A stretch of 32,151 nucleotides of DNA from Chloroflexota bacterium. Lineage in GTDB: Bacteria; Chloroflexota; Anaerolineae; Anaerolineales; UBA4823. The notes below the pieces were generated by a model, which ran no database searches, had not been told where the DNA came from, and worked only from the letters and a program-made list of their open reading frames with translations. The stretch covers positions 2,860,872-2,893,022 of the forward strand of contig CP070764.1 in NCBI GenBank assembly GCA_020349245.1, given 5' to 3'. This document shows, piece after piece, positions 1-8,400 of this stretch. Positions within the stretch are counted from its first letter, which is position 1; each line of letters begins with the position of its first letter. The translations under genes were made by a program, and so were the position numbers.

Positions 1-2
1 TG

Positions 3-1802
3 GGTACGTATTACCTGCTTCGTGGTATGCCTCCGGGAACAGAGCCTCTGGCACCTGAAAGCGTGCTTGCCCTGATGACTGGTGTCACTACAGGAGCACC
101 AATTTCCGGTCAAAGTCGGATTAATGCGACTGCCCGATCACCCCAGAGTGGGGCGATAGGTGATTCGCAAGGTGGGGGATTTTTCCCTGCGGAGCTAAAA
201 TTTTCTGGCTTTGACGGCATCATCATTACCGGTAAATCAGAGAATCCAGTTTACTTGAGCATCCTGGATGGAAATGCCAAATTGCATAATGCCAAGCACT
301 TGGTCGGAAAAACAACCGGCGAAGTGGACAAGATGCTCAAGGGTGAAGTTGGGGATGCGAAAGCTGAGGTCCTGCAATACGGTCCTGCAGCAGAAAATGG
401 TGTCCGCTTTGCCAGTATAGTCAGCATGGCAAATCGCAATAATGGACGTACTGGCATGGGCTTGGTAATGGCCAGCAAGAACTTAAAAGCAGTTGTCGTA
501 CGTGGGAAAATGCGAGTTGAAGTTGCAGATAAAGAATCTCTGGCAAAAATCTCCCGCGTTGGACCGAAAGTGTTGCCTGATAATTCTGACATGGATGAAT
601 TAGCTGAATTCGGAACCGCGGGCATTGTCAATTGGCAGAGTGAGACTGGCACCCTCCCGACCAGGAACTATAACGAAGGGCAATTCGATACCTGCGAAGC
701 GATCAGCGGTGAGGTCATGGCTGAGACGATCCTCAAAGAAAGGGATACGTGTTACGCCTGCATCGTTCGCTGCAAAAGGGTGGTCGAGATTACGAATGGT
801 AAATACCAGGTAGACCCTATATATGGTGGTCCGGAATACGAGACGATTGGTACTTTTGGGTCTTATTGTGGTATTGATGATTTAGCTGCAGTTTCAAAAG
901 CAAATGAGATTTGCAACATGTATGGCGTGGATACTATCTCCTGCGGAGCGACGATAGCTTTTGCCATGGAGTGTTTTGAACATGGTGTCATTGGCTTGAA
1001 GGAGACTGGAGGAATTGACCTGCGTTTCGGGAACGCCGATGCCATGCTGGAAACCCTGCAGCAGATAGTCGAAAATCAAGGTCCTCTGGGTTCAATCCTG
1101 TCGCAAGGATCAGCATACGCCGCCAAGATTTGGGGACCTGATTCCGAAGATTTTCTCATTACCGTAAAGAACCAGGAAGCGCCAGCCCACATGCCTCAAG
1201 CGAAGAAGAGCCTTGGTCTCATTTACGCAGTCAATCCCTTTGGGGCAGATCACCAGTCCAGTGAACACGATCCTGGATATGAGCCCGAAGCCAGCTCGCT
1301 CAGCCTAACCCGCTTGGAGGCTTTGGATCTGAAAGATCCTCCTGAAGTCGGTGACTTTGGCCCGGAGATGATACGCTTCGCAGCCTATACCCAATTCTTT
1401 TTCAGCATGCTGGATACAGTGGAATTATGCCAATTTGTTTGGGGACCTTCATGGACGTTGTATGGTCCCAATGAAACTGTGGACATGATCAAGGCTGTCA
1501 CAGGGTGGGATGTGAGTCTATTTGAATTGATGAAGGTTGGAGAGAGGCGATTAAATCTGATGAGAGTATTTAACGCACGGGAGGGATTTGATCGCAAGGA
1601 TGATTCACTGCCAAAGAAATTCTTCAAGCCTCTTGTTGGCAGCGGTCCGACGGCTGGTGTCGCTGTCGATCATGATCAATTGGAGCAAGCGATAGATTTA
1701 TATTACTCCGTGCTGGGATGGACAGAGAATGGAATCCCGACGAGATCAAAATTAGCCGAGCTGGGCATCCTTTGGGCTGCTGAACAGCTCCCCACTGGTT
1801 AA
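3..1802 (+). CDS. Aldehyde:ferredoxin oxidoreductase (AOR family), 5'-truncated by the window edge
   Basis: This tungsten- or molybdenum-pterin enzyme family oxidises aldehydes to carboxylic acids with ferredoxin as acceptor, in the cytoplasm. The frame is open from the window edge, so the first codons (roughly 40 residues by comparison with the family's usual ~600+) lie outside; the ATG at 27 is internal. The N-terminal pterin-binding domain shows GAIGDSQGGGFF and the GRTGMGLVMASKNLKAV signature. The 4Fe-4S ligands are visible as CYACIVRC (Cys codons at 750, 759 and 771) plus a fourth Cys codon at 1428 in the context VELCQF. All cluster ligands are present, so the enzyme looks functional. 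An aminotransferase gene follows 21 bp downstream and is probably co-transcribed. The substrate cannot be read from sequence; a semialdehyde made by the neighbour is an inference. The family call is secure; the subfamily (AOR, FOR or GOR type) is not. Confidence 0.93.
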   Translation, partial: GTYYLLRGMPPGTEPLAPESVLALMTGVTTGAPISGQSRINATARSPQSGAIGDSQGGGFFPAELKFSGFDGIIITGKSENPVYLSILDGNAKLHNAKHLVGKTTGEVDKMLKGEVGDAKAEVLQYGPAAENGVRFASIVSMANRNNGRTGMGLVMASKNLKAVVVRGKMRVEVADKESLAKISRVGPKVLPDNSDMDELAEFGTAGIVNWQSETGTLPTRNYNEGQFDTCEAISGEVMAETILKERDTCYACIVRCKRVVEITNGKYQVDPIYGGPEYETIGTFGSYCGIDDLAAVSKANEICNMYGVDTISCGATIAFAMECFEHGVIGLKETGGIDLRFGNADAMLETLQQIVENQGPLGSILSQGSAYAAKIWGPDSEDFLITVKNQEAPAHMPQAKKSLGLIYAVNPFGADHQSSEHDPGYEPEASSLSLTRLEALDLKDPPEVGDFGPEMIRFAAYTQFFFSMLDTVELCQFVWGPSWTLYGPNETVDMIKAVTGWDVSLFELMKVGERRLNLMRVFNAREGFDRKDDSLPKKFFKPLVGSGPTAGVAVDHDQLEQAIDLYYSVLGWTENGIPTRSKLAELGILWAAEQLPTG

Positions 1803-1823
1803 CAATTCTATCCAGGAGCACCC

Positions 1824-3095
1824 ATGGCAAATCTAGAGATGTTATCCCATCTTTCGCCTGTATGGCCTCATTACACGCCAATTATCGGTTCACACGCCGA
1901 AGGCAGTTATGTCTATGACCAGGATGGTAAAAGATATCTGGATTTCACCTGCGGGATTGGAGTGACGAATACGGGGCACTGCCACCCGCGCGTGGTAAAA
2001 GCCATCCAGGAACAAGCCAAACTCCTTCTACATGGCCAGATTAATATTGTCGTTCATGAGCCAATCCTTGATTTGATTGCAGAATTACGCAAAATTGTGC
2101 CAGATAGTATGGATGGCTTCTTCTTCAGCAATTCTGGTGCCGAAGCGATTGAGGGTGCGCTAAAACTTGCCCGGCAGGTGACTGGCCGGCCGAATATTAT
2201 CGTATTTCAAGGCAGTTTTCACGGGCGGACAGTTGGAACCATGTCCTTAACAACATCGAAAACGATTTATCGAGCGGGCTATCAACCCCTGATGCCTGGT
2301 GTTTTCATTGCTCCCTACCCATATGCTTACCGTTATGGTTGGGATGATAAACAAACCAACCAATGGTGTCTCGATGAATTGGAATACCTGCTGCATGCGC
2401 AAACCGCACCATCTGAAACAGCTGCGATATTAATTGAACCTGTATTGGGCGAAGGGGGGTATGTTGTCCCACCCGCGAATTTTTTAAGAGGTGTAAAGCA
2501 TATTTGTGACCAGCATGGCATCCTGCTAATCTGCGATGAGGTTCAATCGGGTTTTGGGCGGACAGGCAAATGGTTTGCCCACGAGCATTTCAACGTCGAG
2601 CCAGACATCATAGTCGTGGCAAAAGGTATTGCTTCTGGCCTACCGTTATCTGGAGTTATCAGCCGTTTGGAACTAATGACCAAATGGGAGCCCGGTTCTC
2701 ACGGAGGCACTTTCGGTGCGAATGCAGTGGCATGTGCAGCCGCAGCTGAAACCATCCGGGTGATATCCCAAGAAAAGCTGCTTGAGAATACACGTGAACG
2801 CGGGTCGCAATTAATCACCGGCTTACGTCATTTACAAGAATCCTTCCCGGAAATCGGAGATGTGCGTGGCTTGGGGCTTATGATTGCTACGGAATTTCGT
2901 TCTGCGGACCGTAAACCTGATAAGAAGACCGCAAAGTCTGTGGTTAAATCCTGCCTTGAAAACGGATTGCTGCTCCTTACCTGCGGTACCTGGGATAACA
3001 CTGTTCGCTGGATACCCCCCTTGACAGTCGAAGAAAGCCAGGTTAGCCAAGCACTTGAAATATTCAGGAGTGCTTGCGAATCAATAAACCATTAA
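1824..3095 (+). CDS. Class III PLP-dependent aminotransferase (GABA/ornithine/beta-alanine type)
   Basis: This fold-type I aminotransferase of class III (423 residues, a normal length) would move an amino group from an omega-amino acid or amine to a keto acid, producing an aldehyde or semialdehyde. Visible landmarks are the phosphate-binding SGAEA at 104-108, FHGRT near 132, the PLP-ring aspartate D238 in ICDEVQSGFGRTG, and the Schiff-base lysine K267 in VVAKGIASGLPLSG. The start ATG has an AGGAG ribosome site at 1814-1818. It lies 21 bp after the aldehyde oxidoreductase gene, which suggests an operon in which the aldehyde formed here is oxidised by that enzyme. The motifs resemble GabT-like proteins, but 4-aminobutyrate, beta-alanine, ornithine or a diamine are all possible substrates. 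Confidence 0.92.
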   Translation: MANLEMLSHLSPVWPHYTPIIGSHAEGSYVYDQDGKRYLDFTCGIGVTNTGHCHPRVVKAIQEQAKLLLHGQINIVVHEPILDLIAELRKIVPDSMDGFFFSNSGAEAIEGALKLARQVTGRPNIIVFQGSFHGRTVGTMSLTTSKTIYRAGYQPLMPGVFIAPYPYAYRYGWDDKQTNQWCLDELEYLLHAQTAPSETAAILIEPVLGEGGYVVPPANFLRGVKHICDQHGILLICDEVQSGFGRTGKWFAHEHFNVEPDIIVVAKGIASGLPLSGVISRLELMTKWEPGSHGGTFGANAVACAAAAETIRVISQEKLLENTRERGSQLITGLRHLQESFPEIGDVRGLGLMIATEFRSADRKPDKKTAKSVVKSCLENGLLLLTCGTWDNTVRWIPPLTVEESQVSQALEIFRSACESINH

Positions 3096-3119
3096 CTGTT
3101 ATTGGAAAGCCATTGAGAC

Positions 3120-3175
3120 GGGTCTGTGTATCTTTGCACACCAGGATTTCGAGCAACTCAGGATACTGAGGACCC
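3120..3175 (+). other. Possible structured RNA leader (three-helix junction) upstream of the thermonuclease gene
   Basis: Three short helices nest exactly. GGGTC (3120-3124) pairs with GACCC (3171-3175). TGTG (3125-3128) pairs with CACA (3137-3140). CTCAG (3157-3161) pairs with CTGAG (3166-3170) across a GATA loop. The inner helices abut the closing helix with no unpaired base at either outer junction. No U-tract follows, so it is not an ordinary terminator of the preceding aminotransferase gene. It sits about 40 nt before the thermonuclease start. I recognise no known riboswitch class, and short helices like these can occur by chance. Confidence 0.3.
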
Positions 3176-3215
3176 GGTAGCGATATTGGTAGAATAGGGG
3201 GAGAAGTTGAATTCA

Positions 3216-4340
3216 ATGAAGCTGTGGATAGATTTAAACCCCTCGGATAAAGAAGGATTTGATAAGATTTGTCATTCCCTGTTCAAAGTGCCGGGGAGAT
3301 TGGTTAGTGAGTTCTCTCTGAGTTCCCCGAGACTTGCCTGGAAGCTGGGGACTAAGCAGGATGAGCAGCCAATAGCTCTGAAAAGCCAGTTCTGGGTTTG
3401 GTTGATTTTCAGTCTGATCTGTGCGGCTTGCTCCCAGCAGGATTCTGCTCCTGCGCAGGGAGGGATCGGTGAACAAACCGTGATACCAGCTGCCAGCTTT
3501 ACTGCAGAGGAGATCAGCACCCCTCTCCCCACTCCAGGATCATCACCAGCGTATACTCAATCAATTCCTGGTATAGGCGAGCAAAGTCGAGAGATCGCTT
3601 TCGTCATGCAGGTCATTGATGGTGATACCATCGAAGTAATCCTGAATGGTGAATCCTATAAGTTGCGCTATATCGGTATCGACGCGCCTGAACCAGGAAC
3701 GGATTGCGCCCAGGAATCTACAGAATCAAACCGCTCGATGGTTGAAAACCAGATTGTTGAATTGGAGCGAGATTTCTCTGATATTGATCAATACGGTCGT
3801 TTATTACGCTATGTATACCTTCCAGATGGAACCCTGGTGAATGCTGAGCTGGTTCGATTAGGTCTTGCCGTAGCTCTTGCATACCCTCCAGACACGAAGC
3901 ATCAAGAGATCATAAATCTGAATGAACTGGAAGCAAGGAATTCTGCTGCCTGCATATGGAAACCGGCAACCTCCACACCAAGCTTACCTGGGCTCGAGAG
4001 TGACATTGACCTGGCAGTCGACCCCGAGTGCTCCCGATTTAACGCCCCAGGCAATGATAACGAGAATAAGAAAGAGGAATATGTTTGTATTGTCAACCAG
4101 GGACCAAGTGCAGCAGACATGTCCGGTTGGTCAGTCCATGATGATTATGGTTGGACTTTTGAATTTCCTGGATTCAGCTTGCCAGCCGGATCTGTGGTAA
4201 AGGTTATTACTGGTTGTGGGGATAATACCGGGTCGGAGCTATACTGGTGCAAAGATGAAACGGCGGTATGGAATAATGACGGAGATTGCGTTTTCTTATC
4301 AGACAGTCAGGGAGAATTGATTCTCCAGTATTGCTATTGA
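3216..4340 (+). CDS. Secreted or membrane-anchored thermonuclease (SNase) fused to a lamin-tail domain
   Basis: An extracytoplasmic nuclease is predicted. An N-terminal stretch of about 58 residues precedes a hydrophobic segment (FWVWLIFSLICAAC). That segment either anchors the protein or acts as a late lipoprotein signal, although Cys rather than Leu at -3 makes the lipobox non-canonical. A Ser/Thr/Pro-rich linker follows, then a staphylococcal-nuclease domain with VIDGDTIEV (metal Asp), LRYIGIDAPE (Arg and Asp) and DQYGRLLRYVY (second Arg). The last ~110 residues look like a lamin-tail beta-sandwich (SGWSVHDDYGWTFEFPGF, LPAGSVVKVITG). ATG 3216 was chosen because the GGGGGAG site at 3197-3203 sits 12 nt ahead of it; an in-frame TTG at 3207 is too close. 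An ATG at 3361 is out of frame and stops at once. Its role may be DNA degradation for nutrients. Confidence 0.85.
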   Translation: MKLWIDLNPSDKEGFDKICHSLFKVPGRLVSEFSLSSPRLAWKLGTKQDEQPIALKSQFWVWLIFSLICAACSQQDSAPAQGGIGEQTVIPAASFTAEEISTPLPTPGSSPAYTQSIPGIGEQSREIAFVMQVIDGDTIEVILNGESYKLRYIGIDAPEPGTDCAQESTESNRSMVENQIVELERDFSDIDQYGRLLRYVYLPDGTLVNAELVRLGLAVALAYPPDTKHQEIINLNELEARNSAACIWKPATSTPSLPGLESDIDLAVDPECSRFNAPGNDNENKKEEYVCIVNQGPSAADMSGWSVHDDYGWTFEFPGFSLPAGSVVKVITGCGDNTGSELYWCKDETAVWNNDGDCVFLSDSQGELILQYCY

Positions 4341-4444
4341 CTTTCCTGGGACCAATTATCGAATTGATGCTATCAAAATTTTGAGATGGGGATGTGTTTC
4401 TCCAGCTTGCTTGGCAGAAACTGTGGATTATTTTGAATGTTTAT

Positions 4445-5716
4445 CTATTTAACATTTGTAGAAATACTATTCGTTCTGCGCTGGTGAAAGTAAATCCCGG
4501 CTGCGATCCCGGAGGCGAGTATGAATAAGATCGCACACAAAATATAGATATCGTTCAAGGTGAACCAGCGCAGGAGAAAGTAGGCTGTTATTGGTCCCAG
4601 CGCACTGCCCAGATCTCCAGCTGTGTGGAGGAGTCCAATCGCTTTTCCTCGTTGTGCCTCGCTGACCATATCGCCTGTCTGCGTGGTAACGAGAGCCTGG
4701 ATGGCGCCACCAGCGATAGCTGTGAGACCGACGCCGATCAAAATCACAAAAGATTTTTCATTTACCAAGAGAAGCATTCCTAGTCCGCCGGTGGTTAATC
4801 CTGCGATAGTTACCCCCCAGCGGTTTCCCATCCGATCAGATATGGTACCTGCCATTGGAGCTGCAGCCATGCTCAGGATCGTGCGTAATCCCAGGAGCGT
4901 TCCAGTTACAGTTGCCACACCAAGGATCAGACCGTTCTTGGTTAATTGATCCTGAACCAGCAGAGCTAAAGTAGCTGCGATCACACCAGCCGTTATAAAT
5001 CGATTGATCCCATTCAGGAAAATCGCTGTCCATAACTCTCGATTCGGCTGCCACTTGCTCAGAAGCACGAAATATGAACTGTGATGAGGATTCAATGCTA
5101 CTGAACGCGTCTCTGGTAAGAAGAATAAAGCTGCAATCCCACCCAAGGTCGTGACACCAGCACCGATCCACATTGTAGAAGTGTAGCCAACCTGATCTGT
5201 CAACCACCCGCCCGCAAATGCGCCAATCGCCGCGCCCAAGAAGAACCATGTCTGGTACAAGCCGGTCCAGCGACCGCGGTTGCGGTCATTGGATACATCC
5301 AGGATGATGGTTGCCCCGCCAACCCAGATACCCGACCAGGCAAGCCCCCAAATCAGCCTCCCGGTCAGTAAAGGCCAGAAGCCAGAGAAGGCTGCATATA
5401 TAGCGGTTGAAATTGCACCGATAAACAGGGCTGGTACAAATAACCTTCGCCGAGGAAAGCGGTCATAAGCATATCCAATAGGACCGTTGAGGAATAATCG
5501 GATCACCCGGTTGGCACTGAGGATGATCCCAACTGCGGCAAGCGTTATCCCAGCCTCGCTTGTGTGAGTGGGTAAGACGGTATATAAGGTTGCATCGCCC
5601 ATTAATGAAAGCGCGGTTCCCAATCCAAGCGGTATTAAAACCTTGCTCGGATCGAGTGTCGTGAGATGTTTTCTCTTTCTATCCTGCTTCTTTGTCTTAT
5701 CCTGATTGTCATCCAT
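4445..5716 (-). CDS. Major facilitator superfamily (MFS) transporter, drug-exporter-like
   Basis: This is an inner-membrane secondary transporter with about 12 hydrophobic segments in 423 residues, typical for MFS. Motif A is visible after TM2 (GPIGYAYDRFPRRRLF), and a related loop lies between TM8 and TM9 (GTISDRMGNRWG). A charged cytoplasmic N-terminus (DKTKKQDRKRKH) precedes TM1. ATG 5716 is preferred; the frame stays open to a TTG at 5824, but neither start has a convincing ribosome site, so the start is uncertain. It converges on the thermonuclease gene with about 100 bp between stops and no clear terminator. The pattern resembles TetA/Bcr-like exporters, but no substrate can be inferred. 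Confidence 0.88.
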   Translation of the reverse strand: MDDNQDKTKKQDRKRKHLTTLDPSKVLIPLGLGTALSLMGDATLYTVLPTHTSEAGITLAAVGIILSANRVIRLFLNGPIGYAYDRFPRRRLFVPALFIGAISTAIYAAFSGFWPLLTGRLIWGLAWSGIWVGGATIILDVSNDRNRGRWTGLYQTWFFLGAAIGAFAGGWLTDQVGYTSTMWIGAGVTTLGGIAALFFLPETRSVALNPHHSSYFVLLSKWQPNRELWTAIFLNGINRFITAGVIAATLALLVQDQLTKNGLILGVATVTGTLLGLRTILSMAAAPMAGTISDRMGNRWGVTIAGLTTGGLGMLLLVNEKSFVILIGVGLTAIAGGAIQALVTTQTGDMVSEAQRGKAIGLLHTAGDLGSALGPITAYFLLRWFTLNDIYILCAILFILASGIAAGIYFHQRRTNSISTNVK

Positions 5717-5897
5717 TTGAGTGGATATAATTTTAACATTCAATTTCTCGGCTTTGGACTTACCATGAAGAAGGGTTCTTCCGACATTGTTTCTTTTAAT
5801 GGAACCAATTTGATCCACCCTCAAAAATATTCAGCGCAGCTATACCAGAACTTTCTATTGATATGTGTTGTCGGGTTCCTGTTATCTTTTCGGTAAA

Positions 5898-6179
5898 TTA
5901 AACTGTGTGATGTCTGCTGGAAATTATCTGGGTCCATTTGTTCCCATTCTGGTTTGGATTAACACCTGTGACTTCGTACAGGTTTTCTCGCAAACAGCGC
6001 AATCTTTTCCCATCTTTCAAACAAATAATCACAAAAGCAGGGCAGGGATCATACGCAGCGAATTTGACCAGTTGCGGATTGCCTCGCTTCCCGTTTAAAT
6101 CGCGGTCGCGGTAGAGATAAGTATTTCCTCGATCAAAGGTATACGGGCGCTTTATAAGGTGGCTTCTTTTTGTATCCAT
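5898..6179 (-). CDS. Small uncharacterised basic protein (93 aa)
   Basis: The translation reads like a real small soluble protein rather than a shadow frame: a basic N-terminus (MDTKRSHLIKRPYTF) and a compact core with YLYRDRDLNG, KFAAYDPCPAFVIICL and DGKRLRCLRENLYEV. The DPCPAFVI stretch has the look of a conserved motif, but I cannot name a family. No other good frame covers this stretch, and it has its own ATG with only a weak GGTGAT ribosome site. It is transcribed away from the BtrH-like gene and toward the MFS gene. The last ~20 residues are low in identifiable structure. Function unknown. Confidence 0.5.
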   Translation of the reverse strand: MDTKRSHLIKRPYTFDRGNTYLYRDRDLNGKRGNPQLVKFAAYDPCPAFVIICLKDGKRLRCLRENLYEVTGVNPNQNGNKWTQIISSRHHTV

Positions 6180-6371
6180 GACTAATCACCAGAGCTATAG
6201 CAAGAGATCGATTGAGTTACCGCAATTTAGATTAACAGAAAACTTTTTGATTTCATATCCCATCTGAGGGTGAATCTCGGTAGAAATGTGGAGTATCCCA
6301 TAAGGGGAGTGAAATCTTTGTGCAGGTATATTTTCTTCATGGGTCAGAATTATTGGAAGAATTCCCAAGGG

Positions 6372-6401
6372 ATGACCAGGGTTTCGATAAATTGCTATAA
6401 T
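6372..6401 (+). promoter_or_regulatory. Sigma-70-type promoter for the BtrH-like gene
   Basis: A perfect TATAAT lies at 6396-6401 with ATGACC (4 of 6 matches to TTGACA) at 6372-6377, spacer 18. The predicted start near 6408 leaves an ~18-nt leader that contains the AGGAGG at 6413-6418. This fixes the translation start at 6426 and rules out the long in-frame upstream extension. Confidence 0.5.
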
Positions 6402-6425
6402 GGGTTTTCAATAGGAGGAATTCGT

Positions 6426-7631
6426 ATGCCAACTATCAAAGACTATAATCAATTTCAAGGTCTTCACTGGGAAACCGGCAGTTTACGGAATTTGCTTGCT
6501 TTCCAGGGAATTACTGCGCCTCACACAAACAAACCATATTCTGAAGCGATGCTGCTTGGAATAAGCGGCGGGATCGCCATGGGTTACTTTACCTTTGCTT
6601 ACCAGGGTTATGATCCCATGGTCCAGATCCTGACTCGCAATACATTTGAACCTTTAGAAAAGATTTACCAGCGCTTGGAGATAAAAACCAATATACGCCA
6701 GTCCTCAAATCCGGCCCAAGGTGTCAGCAATTTAAGGCAGGTGCTGGAGAGCGGGTCACCGGCGATTGTGTTTGCCGATTCTTTGAGCTTGCCGTACAAT
6801 GCGTTCAAACCAGATAAAGGGATGTGGGCGATGTTGCCGATCCTGGTATATGGATATGAAGAAGACCAGGATAGAGTCAGCATAGCAGATCGCTCAAGAA
6901 AACCCTTGCATGTTACAACTGAAGAGCTGGCGGTTGCCCGTGGGAGGACGAAGAAAAACAAGTATCGTCTCCAGACTCATGGTTCACCCAACCCGGAGAA
7001 ATTAAGATCTGCAGTTGAAACAGGATTAAGAGATTGTATCCAGCTATTTACCGGGGCGCCACCAAAGGGATCGAAGAATAATTTTGGATTCCTGGCTTAC
7101 AGGAAATGGGAAAATCTGTTAAGGAAAGCCAACCAGCGCAACAGCTGGGATAAAGATTTCTCACCTGGACAGAAAATGTACGCCGGGTTGACCTCTGCGT
7201 ATAATTCGATCGCGATTTATGGCAAAGAGGGCGGCGCGGACCGTAAATTATTTTCTCAATTTCTCCAGGAAGCTAGCCTCTTGCTGGAAATAAAAGAGCT
7301 CACCGATATTGCGAAAAAATTTATGAAAAGCGCTGATGCTTGGGATGACCTGGCTGTTGCCTTGCTACCGGACAACGTACCGTCATTCGGGGAAACCCGG
7401 GAGCTGATGTGGAAAAAACATTATTTGTTCCTTGAACATGGTAGTACTGCTCTTGAGGAAATGCAGCAGATCGATAAGCGTCTTGATGAAATAAAATCAC
7501 AAGTGAGTGAAAAATTTCCAATAAATTCTTCCCAGGCGGAAGAGGTCAGGAATGTGATTGCAGATAAAATCAAGGCAATTCACGATATTGAACTCGACGC
7601 GGTGCAAGACCTGCATTCGGTAATGCCTTAA
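6426..7631 (+). CDS. BtrH N-terminal/DUF4872-type protein lacking the usual active-site residues
   Basis: The protein has 401 residues from ATG 6426, which follows AGGAGG by 7 nt. The N-terminal half matches the layout I remember for BtrH_N proteins (papain-like fold; BtrH is the acyltransferase of butirosin synthesis): FQGLHWETGSLRNLLAFQG at 10-28, a conserved SEAMLLGISGGIAMGYF at 39-55, and LVYGYEEDQDRVSIADRS at 140-157. The C-terminal half is helical, like DUF4872 (AVETGLRDCIQLF, ELTDIAKKFMKSADAWDDLA), and ends in a coiled-coil-like segment. The family normally reads His-Cys-Glu where this has His14-Trp15-Glu16, and a His before the VxGY strand is replaced (AMLPILVYGY). It may therefore be a non-catalytic relative. 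The SDR gene starts 52 nt downstream and is probably in the same operon. Confidence 0.7.
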   Translation: MPTIKDYNQFQGLHWETGSLRNLLAFQGITAPHTNKPYSEAMLLGISGGIAMGYFTFAYQGYDPMVQILTRNTFEPLEKIYQRLEIKTNIRQSSNPAQGVSNLRQVLESGSPAIVFADSLSLPYNAFKPDKGMWAMLPILVYGYEEDQDRVSIADRSRKPLHVTTEELAVARGRTKKNKYRLQTHGSPNPEKLRSAVETGLRDCIQLFTGAPPKGSKNNFGFLAYRKWENLLRKANQRNSWDKDFSPGQKMYAGLTSAYNSIAIYGKEGGADRKLFSQFLQEASLLLEIKELTDIAKKFMKSADAWDDLAVALLPDNVPSFGETRELMWKKHYLFLEHGSTALEEMQQIDKRLDEIKSQVSEKFPINSSQAEEVRNVIADKIKAIHDIELDAVQDLHSVMP

Positions 7632-7683
7632 AAAGGAAAATTATCAGAAAAATGTGCTGGGAAATAATTCGAAGGGAAGTCAA

Positions 7684-8400
7684 ATGAGTCAATATCTGCA
7701 TGACAAACCGCTGGCTGTTGTGACGGGAGCGAACCGGGGGATCGGTTTCGAAACCTGCCGGCAGCTCGCTAAGTTTGGTATTCAAACGATACTGACCAGC
7801 CGGGATGAATCAAAGGGAAGGAAAGCAACCGAGACATTATCCCGTGAAGGTATTGAGCTTACCTATCATCAACTGGATGTCGCTGACTTGGGAAGCATAT
7901 CCATCTTGAAATCATATGTAATGGATAGATATCAGCGGTGCGATATTTTGGTGAATAACGCGGGTGTATTCCTTGATAGGGGGATGAGTATTCTCGAAGT
8001 TCCTTTAGACACTCTGAAGAAAACAATTGAGACGAATTTCTTGGGAGCATTGAATATGTGCCGCGCTTTTATCCCGATCATGAGAGATCAAAACTACGGA
8101 AGAATTGTCAATGTTTCATCCGCGATGGGTTCAATTACAAGAATGGGTGGGTATTCGTCCGCGTATAAACTTTCGAAGTTGTTGATGAACGGTATGACCC
8201 GCATCAGCGCAGACGAGCTCAGAGGTACAAATATTAAGATCAATACCATGGCTCCCGGCTGGGTTCGGTCAGATATGGGTGGTCCCAGTGCGCCCCGGAG
8301 TCTTTCCCAAGGAGCGGATACAATTATCTGGCTGGCAACTTTACCAGATGATGGTCCAACTGGTGGTTTTTTCGAAAACAGGAATCCCACTGCCTGGTAG
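7684..8400 (+). CDS. Short-chain dehydrogenase/reductase, carbonyl-reductase-like
   Basis: This NAD(P)-dependent oxidoreductase has the Rossmann fold in 238 residues, a normal SDR length. Landmarks are the cofactor motif TGANRGIG at 14-21, LDVAD near 64-68, NNAG at 91-94, the catalytic serine in NVSSAMG near 145, and Tyr161/Lys165 in SAYKLSK. The C-terminus GGFFENRNPTAW resembles carbonyl reductases of the CBR1/menthone-reductase group, which end in a similar GxFF...PxxW pattern; that suggests NADPH-dependent reduction of a ketone or aldehyde. ATG 7684 is preferred over an in-frame upstream start at 7654 because AAGGGA lies about 7 nt ahead of it. It follows the BtrH-like gene closely. Substrate unknown. 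Confidence 0.88.
   Translation: MSQYLHDKPLAVVTGANRGIGFETCRQLAKFGIQTILTSRDESKGRKATETLSREGIELTYHQLDVADLGSISILKSYVMDRYQRCDILVNNAGVFLDRGMSILEVPLDTLKKTIETNFLGALNMCRAFIPIMRDQNYGRIVNVSSAMGSITRMGGYSSAYKLSKLLMNGMTRISADELRGTNIKINTMAPGWVRSDMGGPSAPRSLSQGADTIIWLATLPDDGPTGGFFENRNPTAW

Noticed and set aside
5717..5824. Upstream extension of the MFS transporter to a TTG start
   Set aside because: No ribosome site, and the MFS core begins well after ATG 5716; kept only as an alternative.
6270..6425. In-frame N-terminal extension of the BtrH-like gene
   Set aside because: A perfect TATAAT and an AGGAGG both lie inside it, and the homologous part begins at 6426.
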